A DNA stretch of 62,199 bases. Source: Phocaeicola coprophilus. Its GTDB lineage: Bacteria > Bacteroidota > Bacteroidia > Bacteroidales > Bacteroidaceae. The stretch covers positions 1 through 62,199 of the forward strand of contig JACJJM010000022.1 of NCBI GenBank assembly GCA_016900015.1, given 5' to 3'. Within the stretch, counting starts at the first letter, position 1; each line of letters starts with the position of its first letter. A program made the translations under genes and the position numbers. Below the pieces are notes generated by a model. That model was not told the DNA's origin. It did not search any database and was given only the letters and a program-made list of their open reading frames with translations. Positions 9,665 through 19,367 of the stretch are shown here, piece by piece.

Positions 9665-9775
9665 CGGCCTTAAGGAAAAGCGAGGGCCGAGCCTAGGGTA
9701 AGGTCGGCTACCCTCCTTTCCGTGGTCGCCTACCTTAGTTCCGGCTTTCGCACACCTTTAAGGCCAGCCCGAAGC
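9665..9775. repeat. GC-rich dispersed module, copy B
   Basis: Contains GGCTACCCTCCTTTCCGTGG, the reverse complement of the motif in copy A. The ends GGCCTTAAGG and CCTTTAAGGCC are complementary, so the unit can fold as one long hairpin. It occupies the gap between the divergent efflux operon and hflX. The rest of the 9360-9890 gap shows no gene. Confidence 0.6.
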
Positions 9776-9892
9776 GGTCTTTTTTGTAAATAAAGAGGAA
9801 AACAAATACCTCCCGCTCTCCGAATTTGAGATAAATTAAATGCAAAAGCCCACTTGCTGCCGGGCGGATTTCTCTTAGTTGCTCAAAAAATG

Positions 9893-9900
9893 TATCTTTG
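9893..9900 (+). promoter_or_regulatory. -7 box (TATCTTTG) of hflX
   Basis: Exact TAnnTTTG match 32 bp before the hflX ATG. No clear -33 TTTG element is seen. Confidence 0.65.
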
Positions 9901-9932
9901 CCTCATTATAAAAACAAACAGTAGATTGCAGA

Positions 9933-11198
9933 ATGAAAGAATTTGTCATCTCACAGGCGCAGACCGAAAAGGCCGTACTCGTCGGCCTCATCACACGGCT
10001 GCAAGACGAACGCAAGACAAACGAATACCTGGACGAACTGGCCTTCCTCGCCGAGACCGCAGGCGCGGAAGTGGCCAAACGCTTCACGCAAAAGCTCGAC
10101 ATGCCCAACTCCGTCACCTACATCGGCAAAGGCAAACTGGAGGAAATCCGTGACTACATCGCCGCCCGCGAGGACGACCCGGAGACGGAAATCGGCATGG
10201 TCATCTTCGACGACGAGCTGTCGGCCAAGCAAATACGCAACGTCGAAAAGGAACTGAAAGTCAAGATACTCGACCGCACCTCACTCATCCTCGACATCTT
10301 CGCCATGCGCGCCCAGACGGCCAGTGCCAAGACACAGGTCGAGCTGGCACAGTATAAATACATGCTCCCCCGCCTCCAGCGGCTATGGACCCACCTCGAA
10401 CGCCAAGGCGGAGGCTCGGGCAGCGGCAAGGGAGGCTCGGTCGGCCTGCGCGGACCGGGCGAGACACAGCTCGAAATGGACCGCCGAATCATCCTGAATC
10501 GCATGTCGCTCCTCAAACAGCAGCTTGCCGAAATCGACCGTCAGAAGTCCACCCAACGCAAGAACCGCGGACGGCTCATCCGTGTGGCCCTCGTCGGCTA
10601 CACGAATGTCGGCAAGTCGACCCTCATGAACCTGCTCGCCAAGAGCGAGGTGTTTGCCGAAAACAAGCTCTTCGCCACGCTCGACACCACCGTGCGCAAG
10701 GTCATCATCGACAACCTCCCCTTCCTCCTGTCCGACACCGTGGGCTTCATCCGCAAGCTCCCGACCGACCTCGTCGACTCCTTCAAGTCTACGCTCGACG
10801 AAGTCAGAGAGGCTGACTTACTCGTCCACGTCGTCGACATCTCCCACCCCGACTTCGAGGAGCAGATACAAGTGGTCGAGAAAACACTCGCCGACCTGGG
10901 CTGCGCTGACAAGCCGACCATCCTCCTGTTCAACAAGATAGACGCTTACACCTGGGTGGAAAAGGCCGCCGACGACCTGACGCCCCGCACGAAAGAAAAC
11001 ATCACACTGGAGGAACTGATGCAGACATGGATGGCGAAGATGCACGACAACTGCCTCTTCATCTCCGCACGCCAGCGGGAAAACATCGAAGAACTGAAAG
11101 AACTCCTATATAAAAAGGTAAAGGAACTGCACGTGCAGAAGTATCCCTACAACGACTTCCTCTACCAAACCTACGACAACGATGGCACGCCCGAATGA
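9933..11198 (+). CDS. hflX: GTPase HflX
   Basis: A 421-residue ribosome-associated GTPase that in studied bacteria splits or rescues stalled ribosomes. The N-terminal HflX domain includes GKGKLEEI and LDRTSLILDIFA. A glycine-rich linker precedes LRGPGETQLE. The G domain has the P-loop GYTNVGKST (about residue 221), DTVGFIRKLP (G3) and NKID (G4). The start is set by the promoter at 9893 and by full family length. Its 3' end overlaps the DUF4954 gene by 17 bp, so the two are co-transcribed. Confidence 0.97.
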   Translation: MKEFVISQAQTEKAVLVGLITRLQDERKTNEYLDELAFLAETAGAEVAKRFTQKLDMPNSVTYIGKGKLEEIRDYIAAREDDPETEIGMVIFDDELSAKQIRNVEKELKVKILDRTSLILDIFAMRAQTASAKTQVELAQYKYMLPRLQRLWTHLERQGGGSGSGKGGSVGLRGPGETQLEMDRRIILNRMSLLKQQLAEIDRQKSTQRKNRGRLIRVALVGYTNVGKSTLMNLLAKSEVFAENKLFATLDTTVRKVIIDNLPFLLSDTVGFIRKLPTDLVDSFKSTLDEVREADLLVHVVDISHPDFEEQIQVVEKTLADLGCADKPTILLFNKIDAYTWVEKAADDLTPRTKENITLEELMQTWMAKMHDNCLFISARQRENIEELKELLYKKVKELHVQKYPYNDFLYQTYDNDGTPE

Positions 11199-13026
11199 TT
11201 ACCGTCCGCTCACGCCGGAAGAAATCCACGTTCTGGAAGCCCGCAGATGCCATGCCGACGACTGGACGAACGTGGCGGTGTGCGACGGCTTCATCCCCGA
11301 GCGGGTGGAAGACGTGCGTTTCTATGGAAAAATCCGCCTAGGTTCGTTCCGCGGCACGCTCACGACAGCCGACGGCATGGAGCGTCCCTCGGGCATCCGG
11401 CAGGCTGAACTGCATGACGTGACCGTGGGCGATGACTGCCTCATCGAGCACGTCCACGGCTACATTGCCCACTACGACGTGGCCGACCGCGCATACATTT
11501 CCGACATCGGGACGATGGTTACTCAGAAAAATGCCACGTTTGCCCAAGGCCGGCGCATCCACGTCCTGGGCGAGACAGGCGAACAGTTCGTCGTCCCCCT
11601 CCACCGCCATCTGGCAGCACAAGAGGCCTACTTACGCACACAGCCTGCAATATTCAGCTTCAGCGAGCTGGACATCCGGCTCGACAAAGCCGTGTCGTCA
11701 GCCCTCCCCGCACGGGGTATGGTGGGTGAAGGAGCTACGGTCTGCCATACGCGGCAAGTGAAGGACACCTACATCGGCCCTCATGCCTCAGTGGACAGCG
11801 CCGACGTGGTGGACGACTGCTTCCTCGACAGCACAAAAGATGCGCCCGTACGCGTCGGGGCAGGTGCCATCTGCCGCCACAGCATCCTGGCTGCCGGCGC
11901 GGCAGTGACAGACGGGGCGAAGGTGAACGAATGCTTCGTAGGGCAAGCCGCACACATCGGACGGGGATTCACCGCCGAATCATCCCTTTTCTTTGCCAAC
12001 TGCCATCTGGACAACGGCGAGGCCTGTGCCGTCTGTGGCGGCCCATTCACCGTAAGCCACCACAAATCGACATTGCTCATCGGCTGCATGACTTCCTTCT
12101 TCAACGCCGGTTCGGGCACAAACATGAGCAACCATGCCTACAAGCTCGGCCCGATTCACTACGGTACGCTCGACCGGGGCTGCAAGACAGCCTCCGGCGC
12201 ACACCTCGTGTGGGACGGGCACATCGGCGCATTCTCGATGGTAATGGGCCGATATGCCTGCCATGCCGACCTCTCCGACTTCCCTTTCTCCTATATATTC
12301 ACCCGTCCCGACGGGAAAGTGATGATCGTTCCGGGTGTGAACTTCGCCACCGTGGGCATCTATCGCGACGTGCGGAAATGGCCCGGACGCAACCAATGTG
12401 TGTCAACGGCCGATTGCCTTGTCTCCACCTATGAGGAACTGACACCCGACACCATCAGCCACCTGCGCCGGGGACGAACCCTGCTGGAGGAATTGCTATC
12501 AGCTTCCCCCGCAGAAGAGTCCGGCTACGTCGTGGACAAAGATGTGCTTGTCACTCCCAAGGCGCTACGTCGGGGCATCGAACTCTATCGATGGATGGAG
12601 CAGCTCTACATCGCCCGTAACGTGAATGCAAACTACGACTTCACCGCCCCACGGAAGCCGGACGAAGCGTGGCACGACGCATTGGGCGTGATATTCCCGG
12701 AGAACTATTTCGACTCCATGCGCAACGACAGCCGCCTTCAGGACACACCTGCCCCAGATTGTTTCAGGCGGATGAGCGAACTCTTCGCCCAGGCGTGCGC
12801 CTGTTATCCATCCTTTGTAAAGGAGCACATCGAGAACACTTACACAGAGGAAGACGTGCACACAGCATTGGAAGCCTACCCTGACAACGTGGCCGCGTAC
12901 TACGACCGGCTGCTGGCTGACGCGAAAAAGGAATATGCATTCACCGCAACCCGCACATTCATCGCCCGTCTCCACAAGGAAAGGGACGAAGAGTTAAAGA
13001 AAGCCCACACGAAAGCCAAGGACTGA
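11182..13026 (+). CDS. DUF4954 family protein, hexapeptide/left-handed beta-helix-like
   Basis: A 614-residue cytosolic protein with no signal peptide, recognised as the Bacteroidetes-type DUF4954 family. The middle has repeated turns such as VTVGDDCLIEHV, APVRVGAGAICRHSILAAG and CFVGQAAHIGRGF, spaced like a left-handed beta-helix of nucleotidyl- or acyltransferases. Conserved blocks GPFTVSHHKSTLLIG and GSGTNMSNHAYKLGPIHYGT follow. The helical C-terminus carries many charged residues. Function is unknown; a sugar-nucleotide-related role is only suggested by the fold. It begins inside the last codons of hflX, implying coupling. Confidence 0.82.
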   Translation: MARPNDYRPLTPEEIHVLEARRCHADDWTNVAVCDGFIPERVEDVRFYGKIRLGSFRGTLTTADGMERPSGIRQAELHDVTVGDDCLIEHVHGYIAHYDVADRAYISDIGTMVTQKNATFAQGRRIHVLGETGEQFVVPLHRHLAAQEAYLRTQPAIFSFSELDIRLDKAVSSALPARGMVGEGATVCHTRQVKDTYIGPHASVDSADVVDDCFLDSTKDAPVRVGAGAICRHSILAAGAAVTDGAKVNECFVGQAAHIGRGFTAESSLFFANCHLDNGEACAVCGGPFTVSHHKSTLLIGCMTSFFNAGSGTNMSNHAYKLGPIHYGTLDRGCKTASGAHLVWDGHIGAFSMVMGRYACHADLSDFPFSYIFTRPDGKVMIVPGVNFATVGIYRDVRKWPGRNQCVSTADCLVSTYEELTPDTISHLRRGRTLLEELLSASPAEESGYVVDKDVLVTPKALRRGIELYRWMEQLYIARNVNANYDFTAPRKPDEAWHDALGVIFPENYFDSMRNDSRLQDTPAPDCFRRMSELFAQACACYPSFVKEHIENTYTEEDVHTALEAYPDNVAAYYDRLLADAKKEYAFTATRTFIARLHKERDEELKKAHTKAKD

Positions 13027-13037
13027 AAAGTTCTTTG

Positions 13038-13045
13038 TACTTTTG
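13038..13045 (+). promoter_or_regulatory. -7 box (TACTTTTG) of the fumarase gene
   Basis: Exact TAnnTTTG match 42 bp before the ATG at 13087, in the 60-bp gap after the DUF4954 gene. Confidence 0.65.
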
Positions 13046-13086
13046 CACCAGTACTAATCATTATAAATAAATAAATACATACTATT

Positions 13087-14736
13087 ATGGCAACACCTCC
13101 GTTCAAGTATGAAGCTCCCTTCCAGTTGGGAGAGGATACCACCGAGTATTACCTGCTGACCAAAGACTATGTCTCGGTAAGCGAGTTTGAAGGAAAACCT
13201 ATCTTGAAGATTGAAAAAGAAGGACTGACGGCCATGGCCAACGCTGCCTTCCGCGACGTGTCGTTCATGCTTCGCCGTTCGCACAACGAGCAAGTAGCCA
13301 AGATTCTCCATGACCCTGAAGCCAGCGAGAACGACAAGTACGTAGCCCTGACCTTCCTGCGCAACGCCGAAGTGGCCGCCAAAGGCGTGCTTCCCTTCTG
13401 CCAGGACACCGGAACAGCCATCATCCACGGCGAGAAAGGACAACAAGTGTGGACAGGCTACTGCGACGAAGAAGCCCTGTCACACGGCGTCTACAAGACC
13501 TATACGGAAGAAAATCTCCGCTATTCGCAAAACGCTCCGCTGAGCATGTATGAGGAAGTGAACACCAAGTGCAACCTCCCCGCACAAATCGACATCGAAG
13601 CCACCGAAGGCATGGAATACAAATTCCTCTGCGTGACCAAGGGCGGCGGCTCGGCCAACAAGACCTACCTCTACCAAGAGACGAAAGCCATCCTCAACCC
13701 CGGCACGCTCGTCCCCTTCCTCGTCGAGAAGATGAAGACACTGGGCACGGCAGCCTGCCCGCCCTATCACATCGCGTTCGTCATCGGAGGCACATCGGCT
13801 GAGAAAAACCTGCTCACCGTGAAACTCGCCTCTACGCACTATTATGACAACCTGCCCACGACCGGCAGCGAAGGAGGACGCGCATTCCGCGACATCGAAC
13901 TCGAAAAACAAGTGCTCGAAGAAGCTCACCGCATCGGCCTGGGCGCACAGTTCGGCGGCAAATATTACGCCCACGACGTGCGCATCATCCGTCTGCCGCG
14001 CCACGGTGCTTCCTGCCCCGTAGGCCTGGGCGTGTCCTGCTCGGCCGACCGCAACATCAAGTGCAAAATCAACAAGGACGGCATCTGGATTGAAAAGCTC
14101 GACAGCAATCCCGGCGAACTGATTCCGGAAGAACTGCGTCAGGCCGGCGAAGGCAATGCCGTGAAAATCGACCTCAACCGTCCGATGGCCGAAATCCTGA
14201 AAGAGCTGTCCAAGTATCCCGTAGCCACCCGCCTGTCTCTCAATGGTACAATCATCGTCGGCCGCGACATCGCCCACGCCAAACTGAAAGAGCGTCTCGA
14301 CCGCGGAGAAGACCTTCCGCAATACATCAAGGACCATCCGATTTACTACGCCGGACCGGCCAAGACCCCGCAAGGAATGGCTTGCGGCTCGATGGGCCCG
14401 ACCACGGCCGGACGTATGGACCCCTACGTAGACCTCTTCCAAAGCCACGGCGGCAGCCTCATCATGCTGGCCAAGGGCAACCGCAGCCAGGCTGTGACCG
14501 ATGCCTGCAAGAAGCATGGCGGATTCTACCTCGGCTCTATCGGAGGCCCGGCAGCCATCTTGGCACAAAACAACATCAAGAGCATCGAATGCGTGGAATA
14601 TCCCGAACTCGGCATGGAGGCCATCTGGAAAATCGAAGTGGAAGACTTCCCCGCCTTCATCCTCGTGGATGACAAGGGCAACGACTTCTTCAAGCAAATC
14701 AAGCCCAGACCTCTCTGCGCAGCACAGAAACAATGA
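13087..14736 (+). CDS. fumA: Fumarate hydratase, class I (iron-sulfur, oxygen-labile type)
   Basis: A 549-residue fused alpha-beta class I fumarase interconverting fumarate and malate in the reductive branch towards succinate. The three [4Fe-4S] cysteines fall at residues 105 (PFCQDTGTA), 224 (GTAACPPYH) and 318 ([10 protein letters not shown]), the positions I recall for E. coli FumA. The C-terminal swivelling domain contains [25 protein letters not shown]. It is a single-gene unit with its own -7 box and a strong terminator at 14775. fumA denotes class only; fumB would be equally apt. Confidence 0.95.
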   Translation: MATPPFKYEAPFQLGEDTTEYYLLTKDYVSVSEFEGKPILKIEKEGLTAMANAAFRDVSFMLRRSHNEQVAKILHDPEASENDKYVALTFLRNAEVAAKGVLPFCQDTGTAIIHGEKGQQVWTGYCDEEALSHGVYKTYTEENLRYSQNAPLSMYEEVNTKCNLPAQIDIEATEGMEYKFLCVTKGGGSANKTYLYQETKAILNPGTLVPFLVEKMKTLGTAACPPYHIAFVIGGTSAEKNLLTVKLASTHYYDNLPTTGSEGGRAFRDIELEKQVLEEAHRIGLGAQFGGKYYAHDVRIIRLPRHGASCPVGLGVSCSADRNIKCKINKDGIWIEKLDSNPGELIPEELRQAGEGNAVKIDLNRPMAEILKELSKYPVATRLSLNGTIIVGRDIAHAKLKERLDRGEDLPQYIKDHPIYYAGPAKTPQGMACGSMGPTTAGRMDPYVDLFQSHGGSLIMLAKGNRSQAVTDACKKHGGFYLGSIGGPAAILAQNNIKSIECVEYPELGMEAIWKIEVEDFPAFILVDDKGNDFFKQIKPRPLCAAQKQ

Positions 14737-14774
14737 AAAAACCGGACTAAGACCTTCTTAGCACAAATGTCCCT

Positions 14775-14817
14775 GGCGGGCAGACGGAATAGAGATTCCA
14801 TCTGTCCGCCTTTTCTT
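14775..14817 (+). terminator. Rho-independent terminator after the fumarase gene
   Basis: A 16-bp stem (GGCGGGCAGACGGAAT with ATTCCATCTGTCCGCC, two G-U pairs) with loop AGAG, followed by TTTTCTT. Confidence 0.88.
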
Positions 14818-14883
14818 ATGCCTTCCGGCAAATGCCTGGTCTTCAGAGAAAAAACCAGCACTCTGAGAACAGCTGACCTCTCC

Positions 14884-14952
14884 TTAAGGGTGGCCGGGAG
14901 CGGAAAGGATTGCAGCCGGGAGCGGACTCCTTTCCGTCCACGTCTACCCTTA
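14884..14952. repeat. GC-rich dispersed module, copy C (long hairpin)
   Basis: TTAAGGGTGGCCGGGAGCGG... at the left end pairs imperfectly with ...TCTACCCTTAA at the right end, both arms containing CGGAAAGGA/TCCTTTCCG. This copy shows most clearly that the module is an imperfect palindrome. Confidence 0.65.
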
Positions 14953-15055
14953 ACTCCGTCCCGGCCTCCACCAGAGAGGACACAAAAAAGTGGTGCTTGC
15001 ATGATGTGTATGTCACAAATAATTTCTTACTTGCAGACCAAACCGATAAACACGC

Positions 15056-16174
15056 ATGACCATGAAACGAATCGCTTACCTCCTGGCAGGAATCGTTCTC
15101 GCAGCCTGCCAATCCTCGAACGAATTTATCCTCGAAGGCACATTGCCCCAACCCTTTACCGGAACGGTCTACCTGACTTACATCCCGGCAGGAGAAGCCC
15201 TGACGCGGATTGACTCCGTGACCCTGGACGAAGAGACAGATTTCCGCTTCCGGCACGCCATCGAACATCCCGACGCCTACCGCGTCATCACCTCCCCGCG
15301 CCGCTACGACGCCGCATTCATCGCCGAACCGCAGGGAAATTACCGCATCGACTTCAGCAGTGAAGACTATCCCGTGCCGGTGCAGGTGCTCAAAGGCGGG
15401 GCCGAGCAGACCCTGATGAACGACTACCTGAGCAGCCTGAAAGACTCCCGCCGACAAGAACAGGAACTGAACGCGGCTTATGCCGAAAAGCTGGCCAAAG
15501 GGGACGATGCCTCCAAGGCGCAGGCCGACTCGCTCATGCAGCTATTGAGCGACGTGTTCCTGGCACGCGAGCAAACGACGAAAGACTTCATCCTCCAACA
15601 CCCCAAGAGCTTCGCCGCCTGCCAACTCGCCGGCGACCTGTTGCTCTACACCTATCCGGAACTGGACGAAATCCACTTCCAGATGGACACGCTGGCATAC
15701 GCCTACTCACGCAGCTACCAGGAATTCAAGCAGAAATATGACGAAGCCAAAAGCAAGTGGATTCAAGACCGTCCGGCACCCGACTTCACGACCCGTGACC
15801 TCAACGGACGGACTGTGAGCCTGTCAGACTTCCGCGGGCAATACGTCCTGCTCGACTTCTGGGCCAGCTGGTGCAAGCCCTGTCGCAAACGGGCAGCCGA
15901 ACTGAAAGCCATCTACCCGGAACTCCAGGCTCGCGGCATCACAGTGTGCGGGCTCAGCATGGACGAGAAACGCGAACAATGGGCCGCGGCCACCCGCGAG
16001 GACGGCATCGTGTGGACCAACACGGGCGAGGTGAAACCCTTCAAGGACAACGCCATCGCAGCCGCCTATCACGTGAGCCAACTCCCCACCATGTTCCTCA
16101 TCGACCCGGAAGGAATCATTGTCATGCAAAATCCGGAAATCGACGACCTGCTGAAACTGCCACTCAAGAAGTAA
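15056..16174 (+). CDS. Lipoprotein thioredoxin-like oxidoreductase (TlpA family with DUF4369-like N-domain)
   Basis: A 372-residue envelope protein. The signal peptide ends in a lipobox (GIVLAAC, Cys about residue 18). Residues 25-125 resemble the beta-rich DUF4369 domain common in Bacteroidetes thiol proteins (LEGTLPQPFTGTVYLTY). A helical middle follows, then a thioredoxin domain from about 240 with WASWCKPCRK (Cys 273 and 276) and the cis-Pro loop SQLPTMFLID. Likely a periplasm-facing thiol:disulfide oxidoreductase. An alternative start two codons on (MKRIAY) is equally possible. It precedes the gntR gene by 67 bp. Confidence 0.88.
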   Translation: MTMKRIAYLLAGIVLAACQSSNEFILEGTLPQPFTGTVYLTYIPAGEALTRIDSVTLDEETDFRFRHAIEHPDAYRVITSPRRYDAAFIAEPQGNYRIDFSSEDYPVPVQVLKGGAEQTLMNDYLSSLKDSRRQEQELNAAYAEKLAKGDDASKAQADSLMQLLSDVFLAREQTTKDFILQHPKSFAACQLAGDLLLYTYPELDEIHFQMDTLAYAYSRSYQEFKQKYDEAKSKWIQDRPAPDFTTRDLNGRTVSLSDFRGQYVLLDFWASWCKPCRKRAAELKAIYPELQARGITVCGLSMDEKREQWAAATREDGIVWTNTGEVKPFKDNAIAAAYHVSQLPTMFLIDPEGIIVMQNPEIDDLLKLPLKK

Positions 16175-16210
16175 GGCCGGAAGGATGTTGCACCGTCGGG
16201 CGAAAATGTG

Positions 16211-16218
16211 TAACTTCG
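16211..16218 (+). promoter_or_regulatory. Possible -7 box (TAACTTCG) for gntR-dnaG
   Basis: One mismatch from TAnnTTTG, 23 bp before the GntR start. Weak evidence alone, but well placed between the stop at 16174 and the ATG at 16242. Confidence 0.35.
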
Positions 16219-16241
16219 CAGGCTCATATCCTGACGGACTT

Positions 16242-16601
16242 ATGATATTCAAGGAGAACCGACCCATTTATCAACAGATAGCCGACCAAATCTGCGACGA
16301 GATTCTCGCCCGGGAGTATCGCGACGAGACCCGCATTCCCAGCGTGCGCGAACATGCTGCCACGCTGGGAGTGAACGTGAACACCATCGTGCGAGCCTAC
16401 GAACACCTGCTCGAGCAAGACATCATCTACACGCGCCGCGGACTGGGCTTCTTCGTCAAACCCGGAGCCAGCCGCAAGATTCTTTCCCAGCGCAAGGCGC
16501 AATTCCTGGGCGACGAACTGCCGGAATTCCTGGCCAGGCTCGACCAACTGGACATCCCCATCGAAGAAATCGTCAGCATCTACCGGAGCATGAAGAACTA
16601 A
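16242..16601 (+). CDS. Short GntR-family regulator (YtrA-like, DNA-binding domain only)
   Basis: A 119-residue cytosolic regulator. Residues 1-75 are a GntR winged helix (RPIYQQIADQICDEIL, RIPSVREHAATLGVNVNTIV, RRGLGFFV). The tail of about 45 residues is too short for a FadR or MocR effector domain, so it belongs with the YtrA-type short regulators. The ATG at 16242 was chosen over an upstream in-frame ATG because homology begins here and it follows the candidate promoter. It ends only 3 bp before dnaG, so the two must share a transcript, an unusual pairing. Its ligand is unknown. Confidence 0.85.
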   Translation: MIFKENRPIYQQIADQICDEILAREYRDETRIPSVREHAATLGVNVNTIVRAYEHLLEQDIIYTRRGLGFFVKPGASRKILSQRKAQFLGDELPEFLARLDQLDIPIEEIVSIYRSMKN

Positions 16602-16604
16602 GTC

Positions 16605-18683
16605 ATGATAGACCAAGCCACCATCGACAAAATCATGGACGCCGCACAAATCGTCGACGTCGTATCAGAATTTGTCACGCTGCGCAAACGTGGTGTGAAC
16701 TATGTCGGACTATGCCCGTTCCACAACGAGAAGACACCCTCATTCAGCGTGTCGCCCTCCAAAGGGCTATGCAAGTGCTTCAGTTGCGGCAAGGGGGGCA
16801 ATGTGGTGCATTTCATCATGGAGCACGAACAACTCTCCTACTACGAAGCGCTGAAATGGCTGGCCCGGAAATACGGCATCGAAATCAAGGAACGTGAACT
16901 GACCGAGGAAGAAAAGCAAGCCCATAGCGTGCGCGAAAGCATGTTTGTCGTCAACGACTACGCACGCAGCTATTTCCAAAACATCCTGCGCAGCCACGTC
17001 GAGGGACAGACCGTCGGCATGACTTACTTCCGCCAGCGCGGTTTCCGCGACGACATCATCACGAAATTCCAGCTCGGCTACTGCCTCAACCAGCATGATG
17101 CCTTCGCCCGCGAAGCTTTACAAAAAGGCTACCAGGCGGAATACCTGGTGAAGACGGGCCTGTGTTACGCCCGCGATGACGGTGCCCTGCGCGACCGTTT
17201 CTGGGGGCGGGTCATCTTCCCCGTCCACACCCTCTCAGGCAAAGTGGTGGCCTTCGGCGGACGTGTGCTCAAGACCGATGCCAAGACGGCTAAATATGTC
17301 AACTCCCCCGAATCGGAAATCTATCACAAGAGCAACGAACTCTATGGCATCTACTTCGCCAAGCAGGCCATCGTGAAACAGGACCGTTGCTTCCTCGTCG
17401 AGGGCTACACGGATGTCATCTCCATGCACCAGTCGGGCATTGAAAACGTAGTGGCCTCCTCAGGCACTTCGCTCACCCCCGGACAAATCCGCCTCATCCA
17501 CCGCTTCACGAACAACATCACCGTGCTTTATGACGGCGACATGGCCGGTATCAAGGCTTCCCTCCGCGGCATCGACATGCTGCTCGAAGAAGGTATGAAC
17601 ATCAAAGTCGTCCTCCTGCCCGACGGCGACGATCCGGACAGCTTCGCCCGCAAGCACAATGCGACAGATTATCAAAATTATATCAACTCGCACGAAGTGG
17701 ACTTCATCCGCTTCAAGACCAACCTGCTGCTCGACGACGCCGGCAGCGACCCCATCAAACGTGCCGGACTCATCAGCGACATCGTGCGGAGCATTGCTGT
17801 CATCCCGGACGCGATTGTCCGTTCGGTCTATGTGAAGGAATGCAGCCAACTGCTGCAAGTGGACGAAAAACTGTTGCTGGCTGAAATAGCCAAACTGAAA
17901 GAAGCACAAGCTGAAAAAGCGTTCAAACAGCAACGGAATGCACAGACGCAATCCCAACAGACGACCGAAGGCGGGACATCCGCGACACCTGCGACGGCGG
18001 ACATGTCGACAGCCCAGTCTCCCGCTCCGGCAACGGACACGCCGGGCACAGAAACCTCTGCTACGGGCATCTCCGCTCACGCAGCTCCCTACGAATCGTT
18101 CATTCCCCAAGACAACGCGGAAAGCCGTCGTTTCTACCCGTTGGAAAAGCTCATCATGGAGCTGCTCGTGCGCTACGGCGAACGGGTGATGTGCAACGTG
18201 ACGGACGACGAAGGGCATGAAGTGCCGCTCACCGTAGTGGAATACATCTGCAATGACTTGCAAATCGACGACCTCCAATTCCACAACCCGCTCCACAGGC
18301 GCATGTTGGCCGAAGCGGCAGCTCACATCCATGACGAAGGTTTCCATGCCGAACATTACTTCAGCACACATCCCGACCCGGACATAAGCCGCTACGCCGT
18401 TAGCCTGGTGAACGAACGCTATACGCTGAGCAAATATCACACGAAGAACCAGAAAATCGCCACCGACGCGGAACGTCTCTACGAACTTGTCCCCCACGTG
18501 ATGATAGACTTCAAGCATGCTATCATCGAAGAGGAACTGAAGCACACGCAGCAGGCATTGCTCAATCCCGAAAACCTGCATGACGAAGCCCGCTACATGT
18601 CCATCCTGAAACACTACAAAGACCTCTCCGAAGTGCAGCGCATCATGGCCAAACGGCTGGGCGACCGTGTGCTCAATGTCTAA
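16605..18683 (+). CDS. dnaG: DNA primase DnaG
   Basis: A 692-residue replication primase. The N-terminal zinc ribbon has Cys37, His40, Cys58 and Cys61 (CPFHNEK...CFSCGKGG). The catalytic core follows with the TOPRIM motifs LVEGYTDVIS (about 262) and LYDGDMAG (about 306). Residues around 445-490 form a Gln/Thr/Ala/Pro-rich linker before the helicase-binding C-terminal domain. It starts 3 bp after the gntR stop. The linker is low-complexity and probably variable between species. It converges on folE with 93 bp between the stops. Confidence 0.97.
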   Translation: MIDQATIDKIMDAAQIVDVVSEFVTLRKRGVNYVGLCPFHNEKTPSFSVSPSKGLCKCFSCGKGGNVVHFIMEHEQLSYYEALKWLARKYGIEIKERELTEEEKQAHSVRESMFVVNDYARSYFQNILRSHVEGQTVGMTYFRQRGFRDDIITKFQLGYCLNQHDAFAREALQKGYQAEYLVKTGLCYARDDGALRDRFWGRVIFPVHTLSGKVVAFGGRVLKTDAKTAKYVNSPESEIYHKSNELYGIYFAKQAIVKQDRCFLVEGYTDVISMHQSGIENVVASSGTSLTPGQIRLIHRFTNNITVLYDGDMAGIKASLRGIDMLLEEGMNIKVVLLPDGDDPDSFARKHNATDYQNYINSHEVDFIRFKTNLLLDDAGSDPIKRAGLISDIVRSIAVIPDAIVRSVYVKECSQLLQVDEKLLLAEIAKLKEAQAEKAFKQQRNAQTQSQQTTEGGTSATPATADMSTAQSPAPATDTPGTETSATGISAHAAPYESFIPQDNAESRRFYPLEKLIMELLVRYGERVMCNVTDDEGHEVPLTVVEYICNDLQIDDLQFHNPLHRRMLAEAAAHIHDEGFHAEHYFSTHPDPDISRYAVSLVNERYTLSKYHTKNQKIATDAERLYELVPHVMIDFKHAIIEEELKHTQQALLNPENLHDEARYMSILKHYKDLSEVQRIMAKRLGDRVLNV

Positions 18684-18718
18684 AATCCCCACTTGCCATC
18701 CCGCCCACGAAGGGGCAT

Positions 18719-18748
18719 AAAAAAACGGGGTGCATCGCTGCTCCCCGC
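18719..18748 (-). terminator. Rho-independent terminator of the folE operon
   Basis: On the minus strand, CGGGG and GCA pair with TGC and CCCCG around loop GCGA, followed by a run of seven T. It ends the DUF1599-to-folE transcript. Confidence 0.85.
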
Positions 18749-18776
18749 ATCCTGGCTTCCCCCTTTCGGGCGTGCT

Positions 18777-19367
18777 TCAGGCTTTAATCAGATTCATGAA
18801 CTCCTCGCGCGTCTTCGCCCGGTTGAAAGCACCGGTGAAGTCGGACGTCGTCGTGATGGCGTTCTGTTTCTCGACGCCGCGCATCTGCATGCACATGTGC
18901 CGTGCTTCGACCACGACCATCACGCCCAGCGGGTCGAGGGCCTCCTGTATGCACTCCTTGATTTGCAACGTCATGCGCTCCTGCACCTGGAGACGGTGCG
19001 AGAAGATGTCAACCACGCGGGCAATCTTGCTCAGCCCCGTGATATAACCGTTGGGAATATAGGCGACATGGGCCTTCCCGTAGAAGGGGAGCATATGGTG
19101 CTCGCAGAGCGAGAAGAAGTCGATGTCCTTGACAATGACCATCTGCCGATAGTCTTCCTTAAACTTGGCCGAGAGCAACACCTCGCGGGCATCCATGTGA
19201 TAGCCGCGCGTCAGGGCAAGCATAGCCTTGGCCACCCGCTCGGGTGTCTTGAGCAAACCCTCACGCTCGGGGTCCTCCCCCAGCAAGGTCAGCACCTGGT
19301 GATAAGAAGACTTCAACGCTTCAATCCGCTCGGGAGTAGCAAAATCATTCAGTAGTATATCGCTCAT
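18777..19367 (-). CDS. folE: GTP cyclohydrolase I FolE
   Basis: A 196-residue enzyme converting GTP to dihydroneopterin triphosphate, the first step of folate (or other pterin) synthesis. Zinc ligands are visible at Cys88 and His91 ([10 protein letters not shown]) and Cys159 ([10 protein letters not shown]). The substrate-binding stretch [21 protein letters not shown] is intact. Its ATG shares one base with the stop of the SPOR gene (TGATG). It is the last gene of a five-gene minus-strand operon. Confidence 0.97.
   Translation of the reverse strand: MSDILLNDFATPERIEALKSSYHQVLTLLGEDPEREGLLKTPERVAKAMLALTRGYHMDAREVLLSAKFKEDYRQMVIVKDIDFFSLCEHHMLPFYGKAHVAYIPNGYITGLSKIARVVDIFSHRLQVQERMTLQIKECIQEALDPLGVMVVVEARHMCMQMRGVEKQNAITTTSDFTGAFNRAKTREEFMNLIKA

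Noticed and set aside
9405-9673. Overlapping plus-strand frames in the efflux-hflX gap
   Set aside because: Two overlapping frames of similar length, low-complexity products, and a -7 box only downstream of both. Treated as non-coding.
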